A DNA stretch of 64,000 nt from NCBI GenBank assembly GCA_014529385.2, contig CM043968.1:25533513-25597512 (forward strand), in the 5' to 3' direction. Every line of letters starts with the position of its first letter. Position 1 is the first letter of the stretch. The notes under the pieces were generated by a model. That model saw only the letters and a program-made list of their open reading frames with translations, was not told the DNA's origin and ran no database searches. Both the position numbers and the translations under genes were made by a program. Below are positions 32,261-43,433 of the stretch, in pieces. This DNA is from Adiantum capillus-veneris (lineage: Eukaryota > Streptophyta > Polypodiopsida > Polypodiales > Pteridaceae).

Positions 32261-34459
32261 GCTGTCATAAAAGAGGTATGCTCATCAGCACAAACTCCGC
32301 TTGTTGATGGTTCTTGGATTCTAGATAGTGGTGCATCCCGACATATGACTAGTAAGAAAGACTGGTATAGTTCCTGGAAGCCTCTACAGGAACCCATAAG
32401 TGTAATTGTTGGGAATAATGCCAAATGTCCAGCCGAAGGGTCTGGGACAATTTCTTTTTTAGCAGCTACAGGTGAAACTAAAGAGCTCTCTAATGTGTTG
32501 TACGTGCCTCAAATCAAGAAGAATTTGTTGTCCATTGCTGCAATCACTGATCGTGATCTTGAAGTCCGTTTCAAGAAAAATGGAGCAGAAATCTTGGATT
32601 CTAAAGGCAACACAGTGGGAAAGGGTGTAAGGCGCAACAACCTCTACAAACTTTCTGCACTTACGGTCACTATAGAAAAAGGTACAACTCAATTATGGCA
32701 TGAGAGATTTGGTCACTTCAGTATTGTTGTGCTAAAAGAGATGCAAAAATCTGGGATGGTAGCACACTTGCCTCAAATCTCAGAGATGAATGAAGTTTGT
32801 TAAGCTTGCATGATGGGCATTTCCACAAGAGAGTAGTAATCGAGCTCATTCTCCTCTAGAGTTGGTACACACAGATCTCTGTGGAAAAATGTCTACATCC
32901 GCTTTAGGTGGATCTTTCTACTTTTTGCTGTTAGTCGACGACTTTAGTAGAAAGATGTGGGTGTATTTCATTCGTGAGAAGTCTAAAGCTTTTGGAAAGT
33001 TTAAAATGTGGCAAAAGCTTGTAGAAAATGAAACAGGAAAGAAGGTGAAGAAGCTTCGCACAGATCGAGGAGGAGAATTCATCTGAAATGAATTCAACAA
33101 TTACTGCAACGAGCATAGCATAAAACGACACCTCACTACAGCTTACACACCACAACAAAATGACGTTGTGGAGCGTCGCAATCGGACGGTGGTAGAAATG
33201 GCAAGGTGTATGCTCAAAGCCAAGGGTATGCCCGATTCCTTTTGGGCCGAAGCAGTAAGTACAGCAGTGTACATTCTCAATCGAAGCTACACAAAGGCTT
33301 TGAAAGGGAAAACGCCTCAAGAAGCCTATTCTGGTAAGAAACCTTCAGTCTTGCATTTCAAAACATTTGGGTGTTTTTGTTATGCTCATATTCTTGATTC
33401 TCAAAGAACAAAGTTAGAAGCCAAAAGCAAGAAGTGAGTATTTCTTGGATATAGTGAATAGTCTAAGGCTTATACACTCTATGATCCAGAGGCAAAGAAA
33501 ATACTCACAAGTCGAGATGTGGTATTTGAAGAAGGGCCACATACGGTGGAGAAACCAGGTTCGTCCACTTTCTCATCAAATGAAGAAATAACTCACCATG
33601 TGCAGACCAAAGTCAGGTAAAAAATCAAGAGGAGCAGTTTTCTGATGATGACTCAAATAAATCTAACCAACCTGTTGCAGCATCACAGGAAAAGCCACTA
33701 CCAAAGTGGGCTCAACAACTTTTTGACGCTCGAAACCCTCAAGTTCACAATCCTCATGAAGAGGAGGGGGGTTTGCGACGGTCAAAGAGAATAGAGGAGC
33801 AAAGGAGAGCCTCCGAACACATCGTCAACATGGCTCTCATGACAGAAATTGTAGGCTCTGTGAAGAAGCCAACCTCTGTCGACGAGGCCATAGTTGATCC
33901 AAAATGAAAGGAAGCGATGCAGTTTGAATACAACAGCATCATAAAGAATGACACTTGGGAAGTAGTGGATCGGCCTCCAAAGAAGAAAGTCATTGGCACA
34001 AAATGGGTGTACAAGCTCAAACATAAAGTTGATGGCTCTTTGCAAAAGTACAAAGCCAGGTTAGTAGCACAAGGATTCTCTCAAGTCGGAGGGTTTGATG
34101 TTAGTGACACCTTCGCTCCCACAGCTCGAATGACAACTATTCGTCTTGTGCTTGCTCTTACTGCTATCTATTTATGGGTTGTTTACCAAATGGATGTTGT
34201 GTCTGCATTTTTGAATGGAATTCTCAAGGAGGAGGTGTATATTGAGCAACCACCAGGGTTTGAGACACCCCATTCAAAACAGAAGGTTTGCAGATTGAAG
34301 AAGGCTTTATATGGCCTGAAACAGTCTCCAAGAGCATGGTATGTCAGAATTGATAAGTTTTTTAAAAAACTTGGCTTTAGAAGAAGTGCTTCTGAAGCGA
34401 ATTTATATGTACTTAGAGAGAATGGAAAACAAGTCATTATTATCTTGTATGTTGGATGA
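32261..34459 (+). pseudogene. Element J pol: protease, integrase, partial RT
   Basis: Copia order is kept. Protease with WILDSGASRHMTS (about 32320-32345), an intact D-S-G. GAG-pre-integrase LWHERFGHFS. Integrase with LVHTDLCG (first Asp), RTDRGGEF (second Asp) and NDVVERRNRT (Glu). RT from TKWVYKLKHKVDGSLQKYKA through YQMDVVSAFLNG to LYGLKQSPRAWY, ending at IIILYVG, where the catalytic Y-V-D-D should finish. Several stops (near 32258, 32800, 33084, 33435, 33905) and the missing RT half make it dead. Confidence 0.93.
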
Positions 34460-34464
34460 GCGAT

Positions 34465-34715
34465 GGTTCTCAAGGATTTGGAATAAGGAACGGAAGTTCC
34501 TTAGAATAGGGTTTTGCACTAGGAATCGGAAGCCGAGGCTTCCGGGAACCATCAAGTCTTATTCTAGAACGAACGTGGTAATACGTTCGGTTCAAGTGCT
34601 TGTATAGACTTCTCCTCAGTAATAAAGATACTATTACGGGGGGGGGACCAGAAGATGAAGATACTATTACGGGGGGGACCAGCCCATCTTCTCGTCCCCA
34701 GTACTGTGTCGATCT

Positions 34716-34812
<97 letters not shown>

Positions 34813-34888
34813 TTTGGCTTCAATATTAAGTGATAAATTCTATTTATCCGAGTATAGTTTATATTGTTATGCGCTCCCGTTTGTGACA
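34465..34888 (+). repeat. Element E 3' LTR, second part
   Basis: Resumes at GGTTCTCAAGG and ends TTTGTGACA, followed by CGCAT. It includes a short local duplication of ACTATTACGGGGGGG (34631-34675) and an expanded CT/TA microsatellite absent from the 5' LTR. Confidence 0.93.
34717..34810. repeat. (CT)n(TA)n microsatellite
   Basis: About 31 CT units followed by about 16 TA units. The same place in the 5' LTR (about 22168-22190) has only a short CT run, so the expansion came after E inserted. Confidence 0.97.
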
Positions 34889-35148
34889 CGCATCATCCTC
34901 AAGTTGCCCAGTCATAAAGCCCTGTACTACTGAAGGGACATTCACGTTGACAGGAGGTACAGACTGACGTGGCCGTGAGCTCTCGCCAATCTCAAAAACC
35001 ATAGGAATCTCCTGCCTGTCCTTTGAAGAGGAACCCTCTTCCATAATTCCCTTCCCCTTGTCGGCCATAGTGTGGTCCCCGCGTTCCTGCACTCTGTGTC
35101 TTTACCCTAAACAATCCAGGCTCACTCTTTTAAGGAAAAAGTGATTGA
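34889..35148 (-). pseudogene. Element B gag N-terminus and leader
   Basis: Start Met at 35068 (MADKGKGIMEEGSSSKD). The frame runs to QLEDDA at the CGCAT insertion site of E and would continue at 13231. The leader at 35069-35148 lacks a readable primer site, although the LTR edge TGTCCCGG lies at 35149. Confidence 0.88.
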
Positions 35149-36141
35149 TGTCCCGGCGACGAAACCGGCCCATAGGGTGGTAGGCATTGGCTTTCACCCA
35201 AAATTCTTTACTTTAGACACACACACAGAGCACTTTGCAAAGGAGACCTGTAACGGGAATTAACACTTAATCACACACACTATTAGTACTTCAAAACAAC
35301 TTGAATAAAAGAGAGAGAAGGCGACATGGCACGGCGGAGTTCCAAGCCAAGACGTGTTGGCCCCAAAGACTGGCGCCTGTCTTGGTATTTCTCTATTATT
35401 GATTTGGCAAGAAACAACTCCCATTGTGTCCAGATCTTCTAACTCTGCGTCCAGATGCCTGAAAGAATGGCCATAGGGACACTCATACAGAGGAAATGCA
35501 CGCAAGAAGGCCAGCGCTGGAGATATTCTCTGTAATGCTGGTTCGTTCAATTGGTTGCGCTGAATAATATTCAGCCATGCTGACGTTATGTGGTAATTTT
35601 TTTAATAAGTCACCTCTCTTGGCCGGTCACCCCAAATTTGGGGCGGGCTGGTCACTTAGAATAAATTATAAGGCTTATAAAGGTCAGCTAGCCAGCGTAA
35701 AATACCCACCAGCGTAAGAACTCTTGCAGCGTTAAAACCCAGCCAGCGTGGAATATGCAGCCAGCGCAAGCAAATGTCAAACGCAGCTGCCGCTTGGGAA
35801 AGTCTTCAGACGCTTGGTGATGCTGCTCTACCGCTTGGGAAGAGGTGCGACGAAGGGGCACAACGCTCCAAGTACTGACTGTGCACACGAGCCTCCGGGT
35901 ACGCCACACACATGCTCCGGGTACGCCACACACTCACACACACTGCTGTCTGCCCTCTTTATGTTTATATCTGATGTTCATAGAATGAATTAGAACAGGT
36001 AAGAGTTACCTCATACACGTAGGCAATTGGGCACCATCTTTCCTCTGCTACCACACGACTCATGAGGTGAGGATTGCGGGAAGGGTAGGCAACGACGAAG
36101 TTAGGTAGACGCCAAGTCCAGAGGCCTGGGAAATTTTTTTT
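35149..36141 (-). repeat. Element B 5' LTR (mosaic) and unresolved sequence
   Basis: 35160-35281 matches 6487-6594 of the left LTR. Beyond that the sequence differs and instead resembles the LTR at 57121 (TAGTACTTCAAAACAACTTGAA) and carries the cross-family block at 35332-35400. A 22-bp unit (CTCCGGGTACGCCACACAC) is doubled at 35891-35935. The outer end was not found. 35940-36141 shows no recognisable feature. Confidence 0.5.
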
Positions 36142-36153
36142 GCTCTGATACCC
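36142..36153 (-). other. Primer-binding site of an inverted element
   Basis: The minus strand reads GGGTATCAGAGC, one change from TGGTATCAGAGC, one base from the LTR that begins at 36155. Confidence 0.8.
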
Positions 36154-36154
36154 C

Positions 36155-36520
36155 TGTGAAGAACACGCTTACTATGTGTGTTTATTCATACTTAAACTTA
36201 GATGAAAACTGTACTCTGAACAGAACTTGAGAACAAGAGACTTGGAGATTGAATGTGTTTGATTGATTGAAATGTGTTACAAGGGCGTTCTTATATAGAA
36301 TCTGAAGAGACATGACCCTAGGCAAATAGTCGTGTCCCTCTGCTGTAGAGTTGTGACCATTCGGCGTAGAGGTGCAACCATTCACCAAATAGGTGCAACT
36401 CTTGAGCGAAGAGGCACATCCTTTCGAGAACAGGGGTCTCTGGTTTGGTACTTTCGTATCTACACAAGAACCAAGCGAGAAAGGTAATACAAACATGAAG
36501 AACACGTCACAATCGTGACA
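36155..36520 (-). repeat. Inverted LTR, same family as F's 3' LTR
   Basis: On the plus strand it runs TGTGAAGAACACGC to CAATCGTGACA, the reverse complement of the 42231-42589 LTR (TGTCACGATTG ... GTTCTTCACA). Shared content includes CTCGAAAGGATGTGCC and CATTTCAATCAATCAAAC. With the primer site to its left it is the 5' LTR of a minus-oriented element whose body is lost, or a flipped 5' LTR of F. Confidence 0.88.
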
Positions 36521-36797
36521 CAAGGGCCTAAAACTAAAAGGATCCCATAAAGATAAAATAAAGCCTGGCACAACTGACACGTGGCAAGTTGTACGGACTT
36601 CTGAACTTTACGCTGCATTGCTGACGTGGTAGACTACGGCATTACATGTTTTCCATTGAACAGGGTGACGTGGCATGTTGTATGAATATCCGCTTTTTGG
36701 GCTACTGACAACCAGGGCAGATTTATGTGAGCTTTTTAGATAGAGATGCTTTTTGATGTTAAGTGCTTTTTGGACAGTAGCCGGCTTTCACCTCCTC
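36521..36797. other. Spacer with LTR-like phrases upstream of F
   Basis: Contains ACGTGGCAAGTTGTACGGACTT and TTACGCTGCATTGCTGACGTGG, similar to parts of the 5443-6163 LTR. No gene is seen. F's own plus-oriented 5' LTR is not here. Confidence 0.45.
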
Positions 36798-38760
36798 ATG
36801 GATGACGACGCGTACGATGTGCCGGTTCCGTACTTGTCGTACGTAGACGACGTGCCATAAGAAATCCTTCCCGAAAATCCTCCTTTGCCTTTACCAGCTC
36901 CTGCACCAGAACCTCTTCTCGCCCACGAGATTATCATCGTTTCCGATTCGCCGGAACCCGACATCATACTCATTCCAGATTCTCCAGAGCCGGAAATTGC
37001 AGAGATTCTTGCACCAATACCTATTCATGCACCCATCCCGGAGCAGGCACTTCCGGAAGTACCCGTGGGGATTCCGTCTCCCACATACTCTCCCAAACCT
37101 CCTAACCCTCTAGATAGAGAATACTTGGTGCACTTCTCGCAACGCCGTTTCGGGTTCCAAAGGTGGTCAATTTGGCGGATTACCATTTGGTGCGAGCGGG
37201 CAAAGTTGCCACAGTATGAGTTCCTTTTGACTCGTTTCCCATTTGTCGCACACCATATTCCGGCTTGTTACGTGGATAACCTCCGAGATCCAGACTTCCC
37301 ACACATTGGTTCCTTTTCATGCAGAGGAAGTCGTACCAGATTACACTCCACTGACTCCAGAACTCGACGAGATCGAGGATTTCACGGAGGACGACCCGAC
37401 ATTTGCTGAGTTCGCGGAGCCACTACACACACCGTCTACTTTGCCTACAGGTTGGTCTTTTCTAGCCTCGCCTCGCTACGAGCTGTGAGCTCATCATGTC
37501 GGACTCAGGGACACAGCAGGGATAGGTGGACGGAGCCGCACTCTTGGCCACTGTTCAGCAATAGTTTGAGGCCCAAGCTTCACGACAGGCTCAATTCGAG
37601 TCCATGCTCTAGTCCTTGTCAAATGAAGTCAAAGCCCTGACACAGCCAACACCTCAGCAGGATGGCAGTTCTACATCATCCGTATGCGGCGAAGATCAAA
37701 CCATGTCGTATCCACCTGATGAGGGTAACAATCCTGAACTTAAATATTTAGTTCGATTAATCACAAAATCTAATGAAAAAAAAGTGGACATAAAACCCCC
37801 CGAGCCTTATGATGGTCGACACAATAAGCGGGTGATTGATCAATGAATATTCAAAATGGAAAATTATTTTAATAACCTGGACATAACGGAACAAAAAAAA
37901 GTAGCTTTAGCTGCTAGCATCTTCTTTGGTGGCAAAATTGGCTTGCCCTAAGAAAACAAACACTGACGTGGACAAAATTCAAGCGCACAATGTGCAAAGC
38001 CTTTGTGCCACAACAAGTGCTGATTTTCATGCGCATCCTGCGTTGCACCACTTAGGCTTTGTGGCTACTTACATATCTCAGTTCCAGCGACTGAACTTGG
38101 AGATAATGACCATTACTCCCGACGACAAATTGCAATTTTTTGTCAATGGACATGAGCCCACCCTTCGCGATGATGTACACAAGGCAAACCCCCCTACAAT
38201 TGAGGACGCCATTTCATATGTGGAACAGTTAGGTGACTTTCGCAAAGACCACTTTCCGCTTGTCAAGCCGGTGATCGCCCATCGGTCGCAGATCCGGTGC
38301 CCCTTTTCGAAACCAGCGTGACATCTCTTATTCAAGCAACAGATCACACAATGGTTCTAATGTTTCACAGTCCCAAGCAACTACTAGTTCCTTGTCCCGA
38401 TCTAGTGTTTGGAGTCCGAGAGCGCAGAGTAGTAGACCAATTTTTCAAAATGATCGGTCTAATTTTAATCGACGTCGCAGAGGCCGACAATCTTTTCGGT
38501 AAAAATCCTATCCAGACATACGTTCGTATGGAAATCAAGCGTCAACTTCTGCCGCTCCTCCACAACAGTCCAGTTCACAACCATCCAAAGATGGATTATG
38601 TACCCTTTGCGGTGGACCTCATCGTTGGTTCCAATGTAATAAACGGCCTCAACCGTCGAATCTGCGACGCAACGCTAATGCAGACACCGGCAGTGTTACC
38701 TTTTAATTCTGACGAATCTGCAGATTCTACTTCACAGCAAGACAGAGGCAAACGTGTTGT
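36798..38760 (+). pseudogene. Element F gag
   Basis: Starts MDDDAYDVPVPYLS with TAA 20 codons on. Next is a Pro/Glu/Ile-rich segment with two tandem motifs, EIIIVSDSPEPD and IILIPDSPEPE. A capsid-like region follows at about 37700-38290 (DVDKIQAHNVQS, HLGFVATYISQFQRLNLE, TIEDAISYVEQLGDF). A zinc knuckle CTLCGGPHRWFQC at about 38601-38640 has spacing C-x2-C-x3-H-x4-C, one residue shorter than usual. At least four frameshifts or stops are present. Gag would package element RNA. Confidence 0.82.
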
Positions 38761-41700
38761 TAACACAATACGCGTTTCCAAGGTGGCTACATTTTTAATG
38801 AAAAATGCCAAGAATACTATGCCCATACCGAGCAGCTTGTCTAATCAAGTCTTAAGTCTCCTTGGCTTCATTCATGGCAAACCAATTAACATTTTGACTG
38901 ATAGCAGATGTTCCAATAATTTTGTGAGCACCAACATTGTGCATCAACTAAAATTGCCTATTGTCTAGAGTACTTAACCGTACGATGTTGAGTTAGCAGA
39001 TGACACAATTGTTCAGCACTTGCCCTTTGACGTTCAAGAATATCAGGACAGTCTCACTTTCGAAGTAATGCCATTATCCACTTATGATATGATTCTTGGC
39101 CAATGCTGGTTATACCTATATGATCCTTTGATCAGTTTCGGAGGACATACTATAACCCTTTGCAAAGGTGGTCAGCTTATTACTTTGAATGGCTTATTTT
39201 GCGTACAACCGGTGACTGCGTTTCTGCATTGCAAGTTAAACGGATGGTACGAAAACCCGATAACTCTACAGCACTTTTAATGATACGTAGCATTGACGAT
39301 GTTGCAACTGATGCAATTCAATCCAAACCAACACCAAAGCCAGCAGCTTACCTTGAGCAACCTTTCTATAAACCGTACTTGGATCTTTTTCCTGATGACT
39401 TGCCGAGCACCTTACCTCCTCGTAGACCAGTGAATCATTCGATTGATCTAATTCCTGGTAGTGCTCCGCCTACACGAGCTTCGTATCGAATCTCATATTC
39501 TAAATCTCAGGAAATTCAGAGACAACTAGCAGAATTGCTAGATAAAGGTCACATTCGTCCAAATAAAAGTCTTTTTGGTGCTCCAATCTTGTTGGCTGAG
39601 AAAAAAGATGGTTCTATGTGCTTGTGTATTGACTACCGCGCATAAACAAATTAACAATTAAAAACAAATTTTCCGCTTCCACAGATTGATAAACTATTTG
39701 ACCAACTTTTAGGTACTAAAGTATTTTCGAAGATCGACTTAAAGCCTAATTATCATCAAATCGGAATCAAAGCAGGTGATGAGTATAAAATGACATTCAG
39801 AATAAAATATGGACATTATGAATTTCTGGTAATACCTTTCGGATTAACCAATGCTCCTGCATCATTTATGACCTTAATGAATGAAATTTTTGGTCCATAT
39901 CTGGATATATTTGTCATCATCTACTTGGATGACATTTTGGTTTTTAGCAAGGATATTGTTGAACACAAAGAGCATCTTCGATTGGTGTTTTTGGTATTAT
40001 GGACTAATGTGCTTTATGTCAACAAGAAAAAGAGTGAATTTTTCAAGGATCGGATCGAGTATCTTGGTCATGTTATATATCAGCTGACGGAATAGCAGTT
40101 GACCCTCAAAAAATCAAAGTCATTATGGAATGGCCTCTTCCAACAACAATATCTGATGTTCGCTCATTCTTGGGGTTAGCAAATTTCTATCATACCAAGG
40201 TTTATAAATTTTTGGATATTGCCGCTTCTCTATTAGAGTTCACGAAGTTTGACAAGCTTACCGGGTCTTCAGAAGCAGAGAAGTCTTTTAATGATCTCAA
40301 ACAGGCCTTAACAACTACTCTAGTCATGGCCATTGCGGATCCTACAAAACCATTTCTTGTGATGACAGATGCTTCAATCCTGCTTTTGGTGGCATATTAA
40401 TGCAAAATGACAGGGTCATTGCATTCGATAGCAAGAAGTTTACTGCTATACAGATCCGTTATCCAGTCTATGACAAAGAGTTTATAGCCATTGTCCATGC
40501 ATATCGTACATGGAAACATTACCTTTTGAGAGCTGACTATGTTGTCAAGACGGATCATCAATCATTGCCGTATATTTTTACACAAGGACGTTGGGTAGAA
40601 TTTTTGGCAAATTTCCACTCGGTCATTGAATATGTGCCAAGACTTCAAATTCGGTAGCAAATGCACTTAGTAGAATGCCTCAAGCTACAAATATGGCAAT
40701 TTCTACAGTTACATTTGATATTCTTGATTGTTTTAAGGATGAATACTTGACTCATTGAGATTTTGCTGAAATTTTTCAAGTGCTTCGAACAAACACTCCT
40801 ACACAGGCAGAAATGAACTTGGTTGCAGCTTACACAATGCAAGATGATCTGTTGTATTATGAGAACAGAATTTGTGTACCACATAATTTGCGTTTGCGAA
40901 AGATGATTATTCAAGAACATCATGAAGTACCTTATGTTGCTCATCCCGGCATCAACAAAACGTACAAAATATTGATAGCTGTTTATTATTGGCCTCAAAT
41001 GAAGCAAGACGTGGTGAACTTTATCAAAGCTTGTCACTCTTGCCAAACTATGAAGGCGTCACGACAATACCACAAGGATTGTTCCAGCCTTTACCAATTC
41101 CAAATGAACGCTGGGAAAGCATCAGCATGGACTTCATTACAACATTGCCCAAATCTCAAAAGGCAATAATCAGATATTGGTGATAGTGGATCAATTTTCC
41201 AAAATGGCACATTTCATACATTGCAGAATTACTACTTCAACACCAGATATTGCTTCATTATTTGTGCAACATATATTTCGAATCCATGGATTACCAAATC
41301 AATCATTTCAGATCGAGATTCAAAGTTTACAGGACATTTTTGGACCTCCTTATTCAAATCATTGGGAACGAATCTTTTATTCAGTTCAGCTTATCATCCA
41401 TAGACGGATCGGCAAACTGAACGAGTGAGTCAAATATTGGAAGAAATGTTACGACATTATATGCAGGCTCGACTGAATTCTTGGAAAGAATATTTGCCAT
41501 TGGTGAAGTTTTCTTACCATAACTCCTTTCACTCAGCAATTGGCATGACTCCCTTCTAAGCAGCCTTCGGACATACTCCATTGATTCCTACAAATTTTGT
41601 GATACAACATAAGGTTGCTTTGGCAGATCAATTGGTAAATGAAATGCAAAGATATTCTTATTCAGATGAAGGACAGGTTGGCACATGTTCAACAGACTTT

Positions 41701-42177
41701 TCAAAAGTAAGCAAATAAACATCGTCGCCATACAGAGGTTCAAGAAGGTTACTTGGTGTTACAATATGTTGCTTCGCATCGTCATAAGACAGTGAAGTCT
41801 GTCTTTCCAAAGTTACGGCCCAAATATTATGGTCCTTTCAAGATTTTGAAGAAGTATTCTACATTCAGTTATAGACTGGAACTTCCACCAGCATGGGGAA
41901 AGATTCTTCCAACATTTCATATTTCTTGGCTTAAGAAATATATTCCAAGAGATTCAATTATTCCAGATGTCTCATCCTATGTTCCAGAAATAGAAGAAGA
42001 ACACTTGATTCTAGTTCCAGAACTTATCCTTGATGTTCGTCAGAAAGAGACAAGACAGAAGATTACTAGAAGATTACTACAGAATTCCTAGTCAAGTGGA
42101 TGGATCTTGATGAATCAGATTCTACATGGCAAATGAATGAAGAGATGCAACAACAGCCTCAGGTTCTACAACTTTGA
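38760..42177 (+). pseudogene. Element F pol: protease to chromodomain
   Basis: Protease: NILTDSRCSNNFVS (D-S-R instead of D-S-G) at about 38890-38930 and YDMILGQCWL. RT: RASYRISYSKSQEIQRQLAE, KKDGSMCLCIDYRA, FRIKYGHYEFLVIPFGLTNA, YLDDILVFSKD at about 39920. RNase H: YDKEFIAIVHAYRTW, KTDHQSLPYIFTQ. Integrase: finger [10 protein letters not shown] ... CHSCQ; D-D-E in [21 protein letters not shown] and RQTERV. Chromodomain: [16 protein letters not shown] ... [12 protein letters not shown]. It differs from families 1 and 2 in the YLDD active site. Stops and frameshifts are spread throughout. Confidence 0.9.
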
Positions 42178-42230
42178 TAAACGAATGTCTATAATTTAAT
42201 ACAAAGGGTTTTATTTTAAATGGGAGGGAA
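42178..42230 (+). other. Element F 3' untranslated end and polypurine tract
   Basis: AAATGGGAGGGAA (42218-42230) directly precedes the LTR and is the expected plus-strand primer. Confidence 0.85.
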
Positions 42231-42589
42231 TGTCACGATTGTGACGTGTTCTTCATGTTTGTATTACCTTTCTCGCTTGGTTCTCTTGCAGATACGAAGA
42301 CGTACCAGATCAGAGACCGTTGTTCTCGAAAGGATGTGCCTCTTCACCCAAGAGTCGCACCTATTCGGCGAATAGCCATGCCTCTTCGGTGAATGGCTGC
42401 ACCTCGTTTTTTCAATGTCAAGCATGCAATTGCAACAACCTCCTCGTATATAAGAATGCCCTTGTAACACATTTCAATCAATCAAACACATTAAGCCTCC
42501 GAGTCTCTTGTTCTCAAGTTCTGTTCAGAGTTCGGTCTTCATCTAAGTTTAAGTATGAATAAACACACTTAGTAAGCGTGTTCTTCACA
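42231..42589 (+). repeat. Element F 3' LTR, 359 bp
   Basis: Runs TGTCACGATTGTGACG to GTTCTTCACA, with TATATAAG at about 42447, a likely TATA box. It is inverted relative to the LTR at 36155-36520. Flanking target duplications could not be matched. Confidence 0.9.
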
Positions 42590-42961
42590 CCTTGGCAAAC
42601 TTTATAAGTTGTTACTCTTTAGTTTCTTCTTCTATGACTTCCCTTTTCAATAACTTTAGGCCTCTCGACAGGAACCAGAAGTTTGCTCCTCTTCTTTCCT
42701 CTAGGTTTTAGGCTCCTCGGCCAAAATCTGCAAAACACAGTCAAGTTAGTTCTAGACCCTAAGGTCACTCAAATGCCCTACTGATGCAACGCCACACAGA
42801 GGATTCTTGCATTGACCCAGAGATTGGCATGGACCATCTTTCGAGGGAGAGTGAATCTAAGGCAGGCCAAACGGACGCATTGGACTGATGCGTCGATGAC
42901 CTTGACACAGAAACCCTAACCCTAAAACCCTCAAAGCACACACTTGAAGCTCTGATACCAA
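42590..42961 (-). other. Leader/internal remnant L with primer site
   Basis: The minus strand of 42949-42960 reads TGGTATCAGAGC, one base before an LTR at 42962. To the left are about 360 bases with no clear protein and a short telomere-like run (ACCCTAACCCTAAAACC, about 42912-42930). Confidence 0.7.
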
Positions 42962-43036
42962 TGTAACGGAATGACACTATGTGCCAACTCAAAAGAACAA
43001 ACTCGATCAAAACTTTAGCACTTCAAAACAACTAAA

Positions 43037-43084
<48 letters not shown>

Positions 43085-43433
43085 CCATGTGACACAGAGT
43101 AACAGAGGTCCACTCCCAGATGGCACTGACCCCAAACCTTGGCGCCCTTTTAGGCGTTTCTTTATATTGCTCCACCAAGGTCACAAGCCCCGGGACTCTG
43201 CTCTGCTCCTTTGCAACCGGGGTGCCAAACAGTGAGCCCTTGGCACATATTTGAAGGCGCTTGGCCTCTAAAAGCATTACACATAAAAAGCAAGGCATCT
43301 TAAAGCATCTTGTCCAAAAGCTTACCTCCAAGAGGCCGTCCATACAATGCTGCCATGTCAACAGTCAGCTCCGTAACTCGAGGAACAGTCCATAAAGTCC
43401 TGCCACGTCATCATCTCTCTATGCAATTTGTGT
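42962..43433 (-). repeat. LTR L
   Basis: Starts TGTAACGGAATG after a primer site. Contains a GA microsatellite (43041-43081) and a diverged cross-family block (GACCCCAAACCTTGGCGCC, 43127-43147). The right end near CACGTCATCATC...TTTGTG is approximate. Confidence 0.65.

Larger units (their letters stand above)
31163..34464 (+). mobile_element. Element J: truncated Ty1/copia element in E's 3' LTR
   Basis: Begins TGTAAGAAATGCGG, a plausible copia LTR start, and ends abruptly inside RT, where E's LTR resumes (GGTTCTCAAGG at 34465). E's 5' LTR has ACCTTGGTTCTC at the same place, so the right half of J, its 3' LTR and the right target duplication have been deleted. The first 670 bases hold LTR or leader sequence with CCGGCCACCGGCC repeats (about 31570-31630). 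Confidence 0.9.
13237..34888 (+). mobile_element. Element E: large LTR element nested in B's gag, TSD CGCAT
   Basis: CGCAT at 13232-13236 and at 34889-34893 flanks the whole unit. Removing it with one CGCAT rejoins B's gag in frame (...QLEDDA + FKTQL...). LTRs are 13237-14401 plus 21477-22277 (5') and 29518-31162 plus 34465-34888 (3'), about 2 kb each without insertions. A primer site follows the 5' LTR and a purine tract (AAGTGAGAGGGA) precedes the 3' LTR. Its own internal DNA is only about 3 kb, has a gag trace and no pol, so it is a non-autonomous large-LTR element. It carries insertions C, I and J. Confidence 0.92.

Noticed and set aside
34600-34933. Open frames of Leu-Ser or Tyr-Ile repeats
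   Set aside because: They are translations of the CT and TA microsatellite and have no coding value.
35135-35175. Hammerhead-ribozyme-like TTGATG...CGAAAC
   Set aside because: The conserved CUGAUGA core is incomplete and stem II would be three pairs. It sits at a deletion edge in B's LTR.
36142-36153. Cellular tRNA gene near the primer-site-like sequence
   Set aside because: Only the 12-base complement is present, as for an LTR primer site; there are no tRNA arms.
42912-42930. Telomere-like CCCTAA run
   Set aside because: Only two to three units, inside an LTR leader. Not a telomere or an interstitial telomeric array.
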